From Tremella fuciformis (lineage: Eukaryota; Basidiomycota; Tremellomycetes; Tremellales; Tremellaceae), in the NCBI GenBank assembly GCA_032768795.1, contig CP136496.1:1240001-1304000 (forward strand): a stretch of DNA of 64,000 nucleotides, written 5' to 3'. The position numbers and the translations under genes were made by a program. The notes under the pieces were generated by a model. It saw only the letters and a list, made by a program, of their open reading frames with translations, was not told where the DNA came from and ran no database searches. The stretch's first letter is position 1. Each line of letters opens with the position of its first letter. This document shows, piece by piece, positions 9,795 to 22,067 of the stretch.

Positions 9795-12700
9795 CTAAGA
9801 GAGGTGGAAGGACCCTCCGCCATCCTGCATAGCCCGCTGTAGCTGAGCCGCCAAGATCTCCTTGGTCGAATAGTCGGGCATCTTGAGGTATTGAGCGCAG
9901 GTCATGACACTGGGAAGGTAGTCGTCCGCCTTGAAGGGCGCTTCGTGAGGTTTTCGCACCACCGTGAAGGGAGGCTGCAAACCTCGGAAGCCGCCGATGG
10001 GAAGTTTGGGCGCACCAGTGATGCTGCGAGGTGAAGTCAGCTCGACTCGAACAGAATGTAAACATGACGACTTACAACTGCAAGAAATGCCTTCTTTGCT
10101 CTTGAGTGTACCCGCTCATCACCTCGATGAGATTCTGCACGGCCCGAGATTCAGACGTGTACCCGTGATCCGCCTTGATGGCTTGCTCCAGTACGTCTTT
10201 CGACCAGTCCTCTTCTGCATTGCCAAACAGGACTCCCAGCTCATCCGACGAGAAAATGCCGAGATCGGTGATGGGGAAGATCATGGAGAAGCCTTCCCGG
10301 AAGGCCCTGACCTGCGCCATGATACCAGACCCCAGCGTCAGGTCGAGGACCTTTTCGATGTACTCCTCCAAGTTCGAGTCGTCTACATCCGTAAAAGCAC
10401 CGCGCGGCTTGAGATCGATCGAGTAGCCCGGAAGGGTGAAGTCGAGCGACAAATCTGCTAGCTTGGCATCACCGACCGTCAGAGCGGCAAGCTTATTGCG
10501 GCGGGTCGACGCCGGGAGCTGGAGAGCTTCAATCTCTTTGCGAGCGATCGCGTAATTCTGTAGTCGCTCGAGCGATCGCGCCAGGGCCGGGTCGACCAGC
10601 TTGAGATTGCCAATGGTCTTCTTGACGGGTATGCCGAGGATCAATCTGAGGAAGAGCGTGTTGAGGTTGACGTCGATGATACGAGAATCGAGGAGAGCTC
10701 GACCGACGAACAAGCCCAAGATCCTGTACCACGACATCCGGGATCTGCGGCATCAGTCATGATTGACAGCTGAGCAGACAAAACCCACCCTGACACTGAT
10801 GCAGGCTGCTCTTCAGGCCCGACTGGAGCGGGGAACAGACCTCGAGGATGGAAGACGTATGTTCCAGACTTTGACTCGTCCTCGTCCCTCCAGATCTTTA
10901 AGGTCCGCCGAGCAAACTCTTTCGAGGCAATAGAGTAGAACTCAAGGGTCGGACCCAAGCCAGTGCCGATCTCATCAAAGTACTCCACTTCAAGGATACC
11001 TCCAGAAGTCCCATACAGCTCCATCACCTTCACACAGGATTCGAGCAGTTGCGCACGCGATATGCGCACCTTCTGCCTACCTATGCGGCCGAAGGGATTG
11101 AAGTCATCACGACGGTTGTTCGACCGATTTTGGCTTGACGAACGAGCAAGGAGCCTTTGGTAGCCGAAGGAGGTTGCTTGCAGGAAGTTGTAGCGAGTGT
11201 CAAATGGAAACAAGAATGAGAAATGCCGGGGCAGCTCTGTTGCCCATTCAGGCAGACAGTTGCTTTACATCAGTCACCGCCAAGCGCCCATGGATATGAG
11301 AAAACTTTACCTCGCAATGATCATGGTCTCTTCAAGTTGCCTTGTAAGCTTGGCCGTGAGCTTGTTGTTGATGAAGAGGTTCTCGTCCAATCCATCTTCG
11401 CTCTTGCCAGTCAGGTCGCGATGCTCCGCGAACAGGGTGTGCACCACTCGTAGTAACCGCAAGATCTTGGATGTCGGAGCACTCGGATCTAGCGCTCCGG
11501 GCAGGGCACTTGCTTCGGACGCTGGGGAAGGCGCCTCTGCAGGCGGCTTGCTAGAAGCAGGACCTTCTACCTTCTTGAACTTGAAGCATACAGGCGCGCC
11601 GAAGGTACTGCCCCCAAATTGTCCTCCTGGCAACACAGGTTGATGCTTGTGTACAGCTCCATAGATGGTGTCTTCGAGCCCCACAGGAACGCCATTGAAG
11701 CTGAATTCCAGATGCCAATCACTAGGAGGAGCCTTTAGTGCTCCAGCATACGACGCAAGGGGCTTTGTGGCTGCTGAAGGCCCAGTAGTGTTTAGCGTCG
11801 AGTTTTGGGAGGGCGTGGCGACTCGTGTTCCGTCAGGAGTCTTGGCTTCCACCTTGGACCCGTCTGCTGGTCAGACTTAGCAATGGGCAAACTCAATGCA
11901 GACTGACCTGGAGCTACCGACATGTTGACGACTCTTTCCTGCGGGCGATTGATTTCTTCATCCATCTCTTCTTCGAAGACCTCTGCATCGTAGTCATCAT
12001 CAGAGTAGTCTTCGTCGAAGTCCATATCCATCGGCATACTAGGCAAGATGCTGGGCTCAGGAGCACTGGATGAGAGTGCCGGCGCCGGCGCACTTGGAGG
12101 GTCGGGACCAGCTGTGGCCGCTTCGGAGTCAGGATTGGCCCCGCTGAGCCGCGCGCTCCTGCGGCGCTGCGGTGGCCCACCCTGCGCTGCAGCCGCATCC
12201 GTGGGGGCAGGTACGGGCTGTCGCGTGGTCTCGGGTGCTGAGGCTGGTACAGTGGGGTTCGGAGGGCCACCGAACACATTCGATCCCGGGGGCGGAGGCA
12301 CAGCGCCAGCGAGGGCGGACAAGAGACGAGATGTCGAGGTCGAACCGCCCATTCGAGGGATCGGTATACCGCCAGAGGAAGAAAACAAGCCAGAGAATGC
12401 TTGATTGGACATGAAGTTGCCGTCAGCCACTCGAGGACGTAGGTAATCATGCAAGGCTTGGAAAGGTGCGATAGCTTGGATCGTGACGGAGATGTTGCTA
12501 ACGGGCTTGGGGATGTTCTGCCCCTCTTCGGCTTGTAGTCGAATGCGCATTGTGCGTCCAAGGCCGCCGCCCGACGAGGGCCTGCCGGTGTCGACCATAC
12601 CGCCAAACGCGGTCTCGACTTCAAACGTCTCAAGTCGCCCCAGACTCTCGTGCAGTCGTTTGATTAGCATGATGAGAGGACTTGGTGTGACCGCTGTAGT

Positions 12701-15700
12701 CTGTGAGAAAATCTCGTAGAGAAGCGCCCGGCGCTGATCAGAGGGAACAACTCCATCGATGTCCACATATTCCAAGAGGCCGTCCACGAGTCCGCTCTTG
12801 AGCATCTCGAAGCTGGACAAGGCTTGCCCGACATCGGCGAACCGGGCAGCTATGTGCGTGAGCGCGTCCCGAAGCTCCGACTCTTTGGCTTGAGATCCAC
12901 AAAGCTGCTTGACCTGCACACTGAGATCGTCGAAGACAGCTGAAGCGGCTGAATGATGGTCTCCGCCAACGTCAAAGATCTTCTTAGCGCCCAAAACTCG
13001 GGCTCGAAGGATGTTTGCGTCGCTCTGTGAAATGGCCGGCGCCTTGACTTTGGGCGCACTGGGTGCCGGGGCGTTTTCGGCCAGGAAAGTCGACATGGAG
13101 GGTACGCCAGCAGCATTCAGGAGAGGTTTAAGGTCCTCTGGTATCTGCAGACCGGATGGCATGGGCGGTAGAGTCGAGTCGTCCGGTTCAGCCTTGACCT
13201 TGGGCGATTCAGCTTTCGGGGGCGGAGTCAGGTCTTGCGCCGCGAGATTCTCAATCTCAAAGACAACACCTTCGCGGAGGAATGATGTAGCGTAAACATC
13301 GGGCAGCTTGGTCGCCAACAATTCAACAAGCTGCAGAGCTTGCAAAACATACGCCGCATTATCTTTCGAAGAGATGATAGCCCCGAGGAAACTTGCCATA
13401 GGTACAGTGGCCAGTGCCGACTTCAGCTCCTCGGGTCCGGCGTACGCTATGGCCCGGACGAGCGCGGACAAGACTTTAGTTCGCACCCGGGTGGCGACCG
13501 AGGCCGCGTATACGTCCACTAAGACCGGTACCAGCGACTTGATAAATCTGGATATGAGGGTCCTATTCTCCTTGAGAAGCTGTAGTCGTCGTCCAAGTTG
13601 AACTTCGGCTTCCCGCTTCGCCTTCAAGATGGATTCCCGGACGGTGGAAGATCCTATTGGGGTGTTCTCGTCCGCGGGTGGAGCGGAAGCGGAAGGCAAG
13701 CTTGCGTTTCCAGCTTTTGGCGTGCTTGGCCCAACTGGGGATTCGGCTGGGGTCTGCGCTGAACTTCGACGTGTCATCCTCTCCGATTTCCGCGTCTTCC
13801 TGAGTTTGGCCAAGCTCCGCTCGCTATAGCCTCGTGAATCAAAGACGCCATCACGTGGAACCGGAGGCATGAGCTCGCAGACGAGCGCCAGTGATTCTTC
13901 CACCTGATCTTTGGGGCGATGGGCGAGGTTTTGAAGCACTGCCATGTCTGCGATTCCGCCGGATAGACCTTGCCCTCCAGACGATCCACCCTGTTCATCC
14001 TCATCGTGGGCTGGAGGCAGAACGCCTGTGAGAATCTGGTAGATTGTGTTCGTCATCCCAGCTTCGAGAAATGCTATCGACACCCCGGCGGATCCTTTAG
14101 CGGCAGATACAAGAGCCTTGAGAAGGTGGGTGTAGGTCGATGGAGACAGCAAGGGGGAGCCACCTGACGGCATGAGGAGTGAGTTGATGGCTACGACAGT
14201 GGGCAGATCTAAGAGACCGTCAAGATTGTCCGCTGAATGCCGATATGCTTCCAGTGTGCGAACCACCGCCAAGGTAGCCTGTTCAACCAGGCGCTGGTCG
14301 CCGGAGGTCAACGTTTCCCGAAGGGTCGGGAAAACTTCCCTGACCATGCTGAAATGCTCGGTGGAGATGTTGCGGCAGCAGTTGGCAGCCGCCGTGACTG
14401 CAGTGCGTTGGACTGTCGTCGAGAAGAAGGGCAAATAGTTGAGTAGGGCTCCGAGACCGCCTTCTTTCACAATCGCCCCGGGATATTCTGCGGAGATCTT
14501 TTCCATCGTCTGCTAGTCAGTTGTGGCCTTCACAAGGACAAGCTACGTACACTGAGCGTCTGCTCAGCCAGCTCGATGTACGATATCTCATTGAGCTTCG
14601 AACATAGGACCGGGACGGCTCCAAGATTGACCAGGGTGTGTCCAGAGCCAGGAAGGGCTTCCATGAGATGCGCCAGGCATCTGCATGCGACCAGTTGGCA
14701 CTCCATCTCGTCTTCGTTCCCTAGCCCGGGCATCTCTCCGCCAGTACTGAGAGCAAGAGCAGCTGCCAGCTGAGCGTCCTCATCAATGTCATCGGATGGA
14801 CGCTGATTCTCCATCGGACCTTCTTTGTCGATGTTTGGCTTGCCGTCGAGAATAGCAATGAATTCGGTCGCAAAAGCATTTGTGGAAAAAGCGCCGCCTA
14901 GAGTATCTTCGTTGCTGACCAATAGTAGTTCGCTGCACTCGCGCAGAGCGGTCAGGCGGACGGTCGCGGACGGTGATCGCAGTTCGCTTTTCAGCCTCTT
15001 GAAGCGACTGGCGAGTCCAGACAGCATGCTCCCGAAGGCTCGGAATTCGCCACTGAATAAAGCAGCTGCCGTCGCCTCGTCGAGATGCATGCCTCCTTCT
15101 CCAGCCAGACGAGCAAGGCGATCGATTGCTGCTCTGCCGGAACTGAGCCTCAAGCCGCCTTGATCTTCGTCGTCCTCATCCTCGCCACTTTGGTCTTCAT
15201 CGTCTTCGTCTCCTGATGCTCCCATAGCATCATCCTCTTGATCAGGATTGTGCTGTCGTGAGGAAGAGCTCTCGTCGATCCAATGCTCATCGTCCATCGG
15301 ATCATCTATGAGGAGCTTGGATGCTGCTATCAGCAAGTACTTTGGCCTTCGAAGAATTGTGACTCACATGAGTTGCCTTTCTTCAGGCGATCGGACCCGC
15401 TCGATGCACCCTCGGGCCGTCTGGATCTATTACTGTTATTCAGTCTCTGCTGCAATTTGACGTGTCGAATGGCACACCCTTGCCTCTTTGGCATGATGAC
15501 AGCAGGCCCTTTGCCTTTTCTCTTGCCCTTAGCTCCAGGCGACGGGTCAGCTGGGTCACTTCTGAGCCTGGATTGGGCGACTTGTGTCCGCGTGCTCTGC
15601 CTACGAATGCGTTTCTGTTGAGGCTCGTCGGACAGGTGGGGGGAGTTGGCTCGCGGCGATAAGGGTTCAGGAGCAGCTCGCTTTTTTCCCTTGGCAGCGC

Positions 15701-16310
15701 GACTGCAAGGCCGAGAGGAATATGTATGAGGATGTGCGATGATATGCCGAGATATGGGTGAAGAAAGAGAGATATGGTGTTAGCTATCGGCCCCACGATG
15801 GCTTTGTCACCCAGTCTCCCGCCGGCCCAAGCGATGATCGCCTCCTTTGATCGCTAGTTTCCACCGGTTTCGACAAGGCAAGCGATTGCGCTCAGAGAAA
15901 AGTGACCACACTCACCGAGACGAAGTCTCTGCCTCTTCTGGCTGCTCAATGGAAGCCCTCTTCTCCCCCTTGCTTCGAGAAGTCGGGACCTGCTCGGCTT
16001 CACTGGGGTTGCCGGGTACCGAGAGGCGAGCTGATCGGCGGGTGGCCCGAGAAAGGGCTGGAGTACCAGCCACGGGCTCGGTAGGGTGTTCGAGGGTGCT
16101 GGCGAGGGCTTCTTCTTTCCGACCGCGATTTGCTCGAGAAGCACGGACGCGAGATGATGAGCCTTCTGCGGTGGTGGACGTGGTCGATTGCTCTATGGGT
16201 GTAGTCGACGTGATTGGGCCTTTATGGACAGTCGTTGACGTGAGGATACCTGATACTTGTTGTGATGCACTGTGATCCGGTTCAAGAAGTCGGGCTGGGG
16301 CGTGGCTCAT
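9795..16310 (-). CDS. UFD4: UFD4/TRIP12-type HECT E3 ubiquitin ligase
   Basis: Starts at the ATG at 16310 (MSHAPARLLEPDH) with a Ser/Thr/Arg-rich N-terminus; a longer intron of roughly 190 nt separates this exon from the next. An acidic linker (DEDDEDQSGEDEDDEDQ) is followed by the TRIP12/Ufd4 armadillo-repeat block (CRCLAHLMEALPGSGHTLV, GALLNYLPFFSTTVQRTA). After another long disordered stretch comes the pre-HECT and HECT domain (FPFDTRYNFLQATSFGYQRL, RISRAQLLESCVKVMELYG, ILGLFVGRALLDSR). The catalytic Cys sits in VMTCAQYLKMPDYS; its codon is 9897-9899. Ufd4/TRIP12 ligases make K29- or K29/48-linked chains in the ubiquitin-fusion degradation pathway. Because of the ARM repeats and length (about 1,900 aa), this is not an Rsp5 or Tom1 relative. 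It is divergent from TRL1. Confidence 0.9.
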
Positions 16311-17045
16311 GGGGACAGGACTGAGAGGTGAACGGGCGAAAAAGGTGCTGTGCCGATCAGATGTCAGCCAGAACGAGCGGTGCGACCGAGTCGATGTGCG
16401 AGGTGCTCGGGTTGTCGAGAGACCGGGAAGAGCTGGGGTGTGACATGGGCAGCTCAGTGATCAAGTAGAGAGAGGGGGATGAAGGGCAGATGAAAGGACA
16501 GAGGAGTCGACAGGGAAGAGGCAGGCGATGCCAGCGTCCCTATCGGGTGTGCGTGCGAGTGGCACCTTGGGTGGTGGGACTGGGTAGTCCCGGTCGGGAG
16601 AGGTATGACGCCGGTGCAGCGCGGTCGATGTGTAGAAGCGAGCCTTGTCAGCCGACGGGATGAGACACGACAGGCGAGGCGAGACAGGACAAGGAGACAA
16701 GGACAATCGAGCAGGACCTCCCCTTCGCCGCCGCTGCCGGAATCTAAAAGGGAGGGAGGAACAATGACAAGGCGGAGAGGTCCGGTCGGGTCTCCATGAT
16801 CTCTCATCCACGCTGCCTCGCTGACGACACCACGATGCATACATGTGTTCATACAAGGCATGCGACTGGTCAACATGACGCCCACGAACATCCTCCCCAT
16901 CCTCGACTTGCTTGCCGCATCAGCGCTGCCAAGCGATAAAGGATTCGTCATTTGACGACCGGCGATGTCGGTATCACGTGACAAGCGCATTGATCTCTGA
17001 GTATTTCTCGAGTCTGTGATTGTATATTGTTCACAGCAACGCAAG
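16311..17045. promoter_or_regulatory. Divergent promoter region, UFD4 / TRL1, with CACGTG
   Basis: 735 bp between divergent starts. It contains a palindromic CACGTG E-box at 16975-16980, about 65 bp upstream of the TRL1 ATG; Cbf1- or bHLH-type factors bind such sites in fungi. A minus-strand open frame (16454-17065) covers most of the region but shows no domain and has the composition of a leader, so I do not call it a gene. Confidence 0.4.
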
Positions 17046-19872
17046 ATGGGGTCAGGTGGCGGCACCCAAGGTACTCAGAATGGAGGGGGCGAGAGGTTCG
17101 AAACGTCCATTCAAGCTCTGCTCGCTGCACTTCGGCATGTGAGCACCACACAGCCAAAAGCTGTGCGCTCGAACGTCCATCACTACCCGGCCTCGCTTTA
17201 TGCCGAAGAAAGAGACTCCAGCAATGAAGCCGGCCCTTCGACATATGCTCGGGATAGGCGTATCACGAGCTGGAAGATGACGGAGCACCTTTATTTCAAC
17301 ACCAACAATCCTTTCCCCACAATGGCACGAGGTTTGTTCACCGAAGCGGTCGAAGAAGGGGACCCCTTGCCACCAGGACTGGAGGCAGAATACCGAGGAT
17401 CAAAGGCAGAGGAAAGGATCGTGGCACGGGGTTATGACAAGTTCTTCAGCATAGACGAGGTGCCGTGGACGAATGCAAGTACGATTCTTCTGACAAGGCA
17501 ATCGCGCTGACCATAAGTGGGACGCCATGGCGGAGCACACCCAGGGCCCATATCACATCACGCTCAAGTCGAACGGCTGCTTGATCCTAATCTCTGCGCT
17601 CACACCCGAGCACTTGATGGTTTCTTCTAAGCACTCTCTGGGCACGACGACAGAAGGCCAGGAACCCGCGTCGCTCGAAGATAAGGCAATTGGAAACGGC
17701 ATAAATGCCATGTCGCTGAGCGATGCGGGTGCGAACGGACAGGTTGCGGGCGCGAAAGTACATGCAGAGGAAGGCCGCAAATGGCTTCGCCGCACTTTGC
17801 AGAAATCCGGCAAGACCGAAGCGGAGCTAGCAGGACGATTATGGGCCCAAAATCTAACTGCAGTGCTTGAGGTACGTATGGGCTTGGGTTGACTACCAAT
17901 CCTGTAGGCTGACGATAAGCTATGCGACGACTCGTTCGAGGAGCACGTCATCGCTACTCCTGTCCACTGGACAGGTCTGCATCTGCACGGCCTGAACACG
18001 AATACTGCCTCGTTCAACTCGCTCCCACCAAGCGAAGTCGACGGCTTCGCTCACGACTTTGGGTTCATACCGACCAAGTATGCCACGCTGCATTCTATCT
18101 CCGAGGTCCGAGAATACACGACTAAGATCTCCGAGACGGGCGCGTGGGATGGTGAGGTCATCGAAGGATTTGTGGTCCGTTGTCTCGTCAAATCTTCCAC
18201 TACATCTCGGTCTGGCCAGCCGCCCTACTCACCGGGCACACCGCTGTTCTTCAAAGTCAAATTCGAGGAGCCTTACAAGCTCTACAGAGCTTGGAGAGAG
18301 ATCACTCGAGTCATGCTGCCGCTTTTGACAGCCGATACGATTGAGAGCAAGGCGGACATCTGGAAGAAGGTGAAACGAAAAGTGTCTCGACCAGAGGAAG
18401 CCGTCTACGCCGACTGGGCTGGCACGGCAATACTAGTGGAGCCGACATTATTCGATGCCTACGACAAGGGGGTCATAAGGGTTCGTGAAAGGTTCCTGAA
18501 GTGGACGGAGGGCGATGGTCAAGCCGCATGGGCGCAGGCAAAGGCGGGCAAGTACAAGCTCAAAGGCGTGTCAATCGAGAAACCGAAAGCAGACCAGAAG
18601 CTAGAGCGTACAAAGGTCGGCCTCAAGAAGAAGTACATCATCGTCCCAGCTGCGATTCCCGGCTGCGGCAAGACGCTTGTTGGGGTTGCGCTCGCCGAGT
18701 TGTTTCAGTCCGGGCACACTCAGTCGGATGATGTGACGACCAAGAAGACAGCCCCAACATTTCTCAAGAACATCGCGGGTCTGCTTGGTAAGGTCGACGT
18801 CGTATATGCCGATCGAAACAACCATATCGACAAGCACTACAATGAGCTTTTCAAACTTGGAGATACGGACAAATCACTCCGAAACTTCGATGTGCGGCTC
18901 ATTGCTGTCGTGTGGGACGTGAAAGGCGAGCCATACCATCGCACATTACGAACATGTGCCGAGCGCGTCATCAAGAGAGGCAATAACCACCAGACTCTTC
19001 GTCCGGATACAACGCCAGAGGCGGAACATGAGGCTATTGTCGGGAAGTTTCTCAGAGACTTTACCGAGCCAGACGAGGAGCTCTTCGAGACAGTGTTGAG
19101 GGTCAAGGTGATGGACGCACCTCACGAAGTTCTGAGCAAGCTGGTAGCCGAGCTAGTCCCATTGTTGGACCTCGTACCTCCCTCTGAGGCCCAAGTCGAC
19201 CGAGCACTGCGAAAGGCACTCGAATATCGGACGACCACGCCATACCATGCCCCGCAGAAGCTAAGCAAAGCGCCCAGGTATTACGCCCTTGCCCCGGAGA
19301 TCCAGATCGAAGATGTAGTGAAGGCGATACTCGATGGCTCGCACGCTTCTGCAGACCATGTGGCTTCCGCTCGCGCCTTCTTCGAACACCTAGTTGGCCA
19401 GGGTCGATTAGCCAAAGCGCCTCATGTCACCCTGGTACACGAGAAGACAGTGGCCGAGGAGAAAGAGGGTTCAGCAGAAGGTTCACGCGGCCCGGTCGCG
19501 GCACTTTGGGACAAGTGCGTCGAGCAAGCAAGGCAAATGAGGATGTACGAGTACTCATTGACACACCTGGTGTGGGATGACCGCGTCATGGCTCTCGCCC
19601 TGGCAGGGATGCGAGCAGTGGATGGCAAAGGGGACGAGGTGGATCTACCGTCTGACGTGGTGGAAGGTCTACACATCACGATCGGGACGCGGGCAGAAGA
19701 CATCCCGGCCTTCGAGTCAAGGGCGATTGTGCGGATGGTCAGGCGGAGTATGGCCTTCGGGGCGGGGAATAACGGTGAGGCGAAGGAGGTGACGGACGGA
19801 GGTGGCAAGGTGCGCTGGATGGCGGTGGAGCCGGTGCTGAAGGGTGAAGGGAGAGTGAGGGGGATGGCATAG
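17046..19872 (+). CDS. TRL1: TRL1 tRNA ligase (ligase, kinase and phosphodiesterase domains)
   Basis: Three exons fit exactly (17046-17474, 17518-17871, 17908-19872), giving 915 aa. Residues 1-400 are the adenylyltransferase ligase domain, with the nucleotidyl-Lys motif TLKSNG (Lys160). The central polynucleotide kinase has the P-loop PGCGKT (about 513-517). The C-terminal 2H cyclic phosphodiesterase has two HxT motifs, HVT (His767) and HIT (His850). Fungal Trl1 heals and seals tRNA exon halves after intron excision and splices HAC1-type mRNA in the unfolded-protein response. A tRNA gene with an intron occurs in this same window (58.8 kb), a natural substrate class. The first intron uses a GC donor (GCAAGT). 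Each domain and its order match the family, so identity is very secure. Confidence 0.95.
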
Positions 19873-20130
19873 GACGCAGAATAGCATCGCATAGCATCGA
19901 CAATCATTCTCATCATTTGCATGTGCATACACCATTTGAATCAAAACAAACATACAAGTATTGTATATACCGTCGAGGGAAGGGTGGACCACCTCCACCT
20001 TCCTCGAACACCAGCGTCTTTTCTCTTCCTCGACCTTCTTGTCGTTTCTTCGGTCACCCAGACATGATCATAGCCTGCCGGTCATCTGCATCACGCGTCC
20101 CCTCGCGCGACTAGACGTCAACTCCTGGCG

Positions 20131-20971
20131 ATGTCCCTATCAGGCAAGACTGCCCCTCAACCGCTCATCGTGGTCCCGGACAAGTTCTCAATAGTCGAGG
20201 TCGGGGTGTACCGCTGCGCCTCGCCCACGGCACCGCAAGTGAGCCGCGCATACCCAAAACAAAGCCCTGAGCTCAACGCCAGATCCCATTTCTGCACACG
20301 CTCGGGCTCAGGACGATCATTTCGCTCACCCCGGAGCACCCCATCAAGGCGTTGCTCACATTCGCCCGGTCGACCGGGGTGGACTTTGTAAGTCCCGCCC
20401 TGACTATCCACGGGAAGACGAAGCTGATCCCAGATGCATATTGGAACGACGCTATGGCGGCCCATGACGGACTGGAAGCCTGTGCGGGACGAGGTGGTCA
20501 AGAGTGCTCTGGAGATGATCCTCGATACGCGATACCACCCTGTCCTGCTGCTCGACCCGTGAGTGTAGCCGTTCCACACTCTCTGTTCTTCTCTCGGCCT
20601 TACAATATCATGGTCGTTATGTGCGAAGACTGACGCCAGTCTCGGCATACATCAGACGGGCTGTGTGGTGGGCGCTCTGCGCATCGTGCAGGGCTGGAAC
20701 TTTGCCTCGATTTTGGTCGAGGTGGGGAACCCACACGGCCGCTCTTCCTTCCAGCTGACATAGCAGTATAGGGCCCACTCTGGACCGTCGAAACATCGTC
20801 TGAACGACGAGCAATATATCGAGGTGAGTCACGCGTCGCCCAACTCGCACAGAGACTAATGGGCAGATGTTCGACCCGGACCTGATCAACCTTCCGCCAA
20901 TAGCATACCGTCCAAGCTGGCTCACAGAACCGCTAGTCGAGGACGACGACAGCATCCATGGAGACGACTAG
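20131..20971 (+). CDS. OCA6/SIW14-family tyrosine-phosphatase-like protein, probably inactive
   Basis: Six exons fit exactly (20131-20238, 20283-20387, 20434-20558, 20640-20721, 20767-20823, 20867-20971), giving 193 aa. The start VVPDKFSIVEVGVYRCASPT, the segment FLHTLGLRTIISLTPEHP and the helix after the P-loop (GALRIVQGWNFASILVEY) are hallmarks of the Oca/Siw14 dual-specificity phosphatase family. Where active members have HCxxGxxRTG, the joined sequence reads LLDP-LGIHQTG, so the catalytic Cys and Arg are both missing. This matches the degenerate Oca members (Oca6-like), thought to work as scaffolds in the Oca complex that handles inositol pyrophosphates and oxidant-induced arrest. Assignment to OCA6 rather than OCA2/4 is inference. 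Confidence 0.75.
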
Positions 20972-21169
20972 CCTCTGCTATCACTTGGACCGAATCGCGA
21001 TCAGTCTCAGCAAGGCACAAGTGACCACTCTTGGCGCAGAGCCAGCACATCAGTTCTATCTGTGCCCGACGACCACCCGGATGGACTGAGTGTGTTTATC
21101 GACCCTGCCAGCACCGGCACGGCACTGTTCGAAGGATGGTGTTGCTACATGCGTCACAGACTGCGCTAC

Positions 21170-21755
21170 TCATCTGCCGCCGAAACTGCCCGTCGCCTGG
21201 GCCGCACCCCCCATCGCCTGCATCTTCTCACCTACGCGCTTGTTCACCTGGAGTCAGGACAACCCGTTCGAAGGGATGGGTCAGACGGAAGGGAAGGGTA
21301 TGGAGCCACTGCGGAGTGGATAGCGGGACAGAGACGCACCTCGAAGAACTTTGCCGTACATCTATCTATGCACACGGCCTCTCCTTTCAACAGGTCGCCC
21401 TCTGCATACCGGGTCTGATTGCCGGGAGCGATACATTTGGCATGGCACGAGTTGACAAGGCGGTTGCTGCGCTCAGCAACTGCTCTACTCCCGTCCCGTG
21501 TCTGTCTGCCGTGACTCACAAGACGTCGGTGATCATATCCAGCTCGGCCGCGGCCATCTCGATCTTGGCCGGGTCCACCGCGGACGGATCGCGGTCTGCA
21601 AGTCAGCTCTGACAAGCTCAGATCCAATCTATCCCCTCATCCGATCTTGACAATGCCAGAGTAGCCAGTCAGACGCTCGCTAGGCAAGCGGCAAGAAGCC
21701 CTGACCGCACTTCGGGCATGAGACACTTACTGCCACCGCCAAAGAGGAACGACAT
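21170..21755 (-). CDS. TIM10: TIM10, small Tim chaperone of the mitochondrial intermembrane space
   Basis: Four exons on the minus strand (21755-21731, 21595-21520, 21466-21340, 21247-21170) join in frame to a 101-aa protein. It starts MSFLFGGG, as Tim10 commonly does. The core is the twin CX3C motif: CHAKC, then about 16 residues on, CIDRC, preceded by the helix ELDMITDVFNRLVN and followed by FFEVNKRVGEKMQ. Tim9-Tim10 hexamers escort hydrophobic carrier proteins across the intermembrane space to TIM22. Because the gene is small and cut into four exons, no single long open frame reveals it. It converges on the OCA6-like gene with about 200 bp between. Confidence 0.93.
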
Positions 21756-22067
21756 GGTGTAACGGAGAGAGCTTCAAGTGATTGTTGTAAGGTTCTTGTA
21801 GATGGAGATGATCCCGATGTATGTATGTATGACGCGGTCGTCGATGCTTGGTATTGTGGTCTTGTGGTCTTGTGGTCGTTGTGAATGCAGAGAGAGCAGA
21901 GTGAAGCCGACAAAGTGCATGCCGAAACGTCAAGAAATTTGGTCCCGTCGCACCTCCACCTAGGCTCAGCCAGGAGCAATGCTAGGACTTGGCATGTGAG
22001 GGAGCAAGAGCTATATGCTTGAGATCTCCAGGAAAGACTGCATTCTATGAGACATCCGGAACGCCCC
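21756..22067. other. TIM10 upstream region / rhodanese 3' flank
   Basis: About 310 bp. Near 21825-21880 there are short repeats (TGTATGTATG; TTGTGGTCTTGTGGTCTTGTGGTCG). No gene is seen. Confidence 0.35.

Noticed and set aside
16454..17065. 203-codon minus-strand frame between UFD4 and TRL1
   Set aside because: It overlaps the TRL1 start and the divergent promoter, has leader-like composition and no recognised motif.
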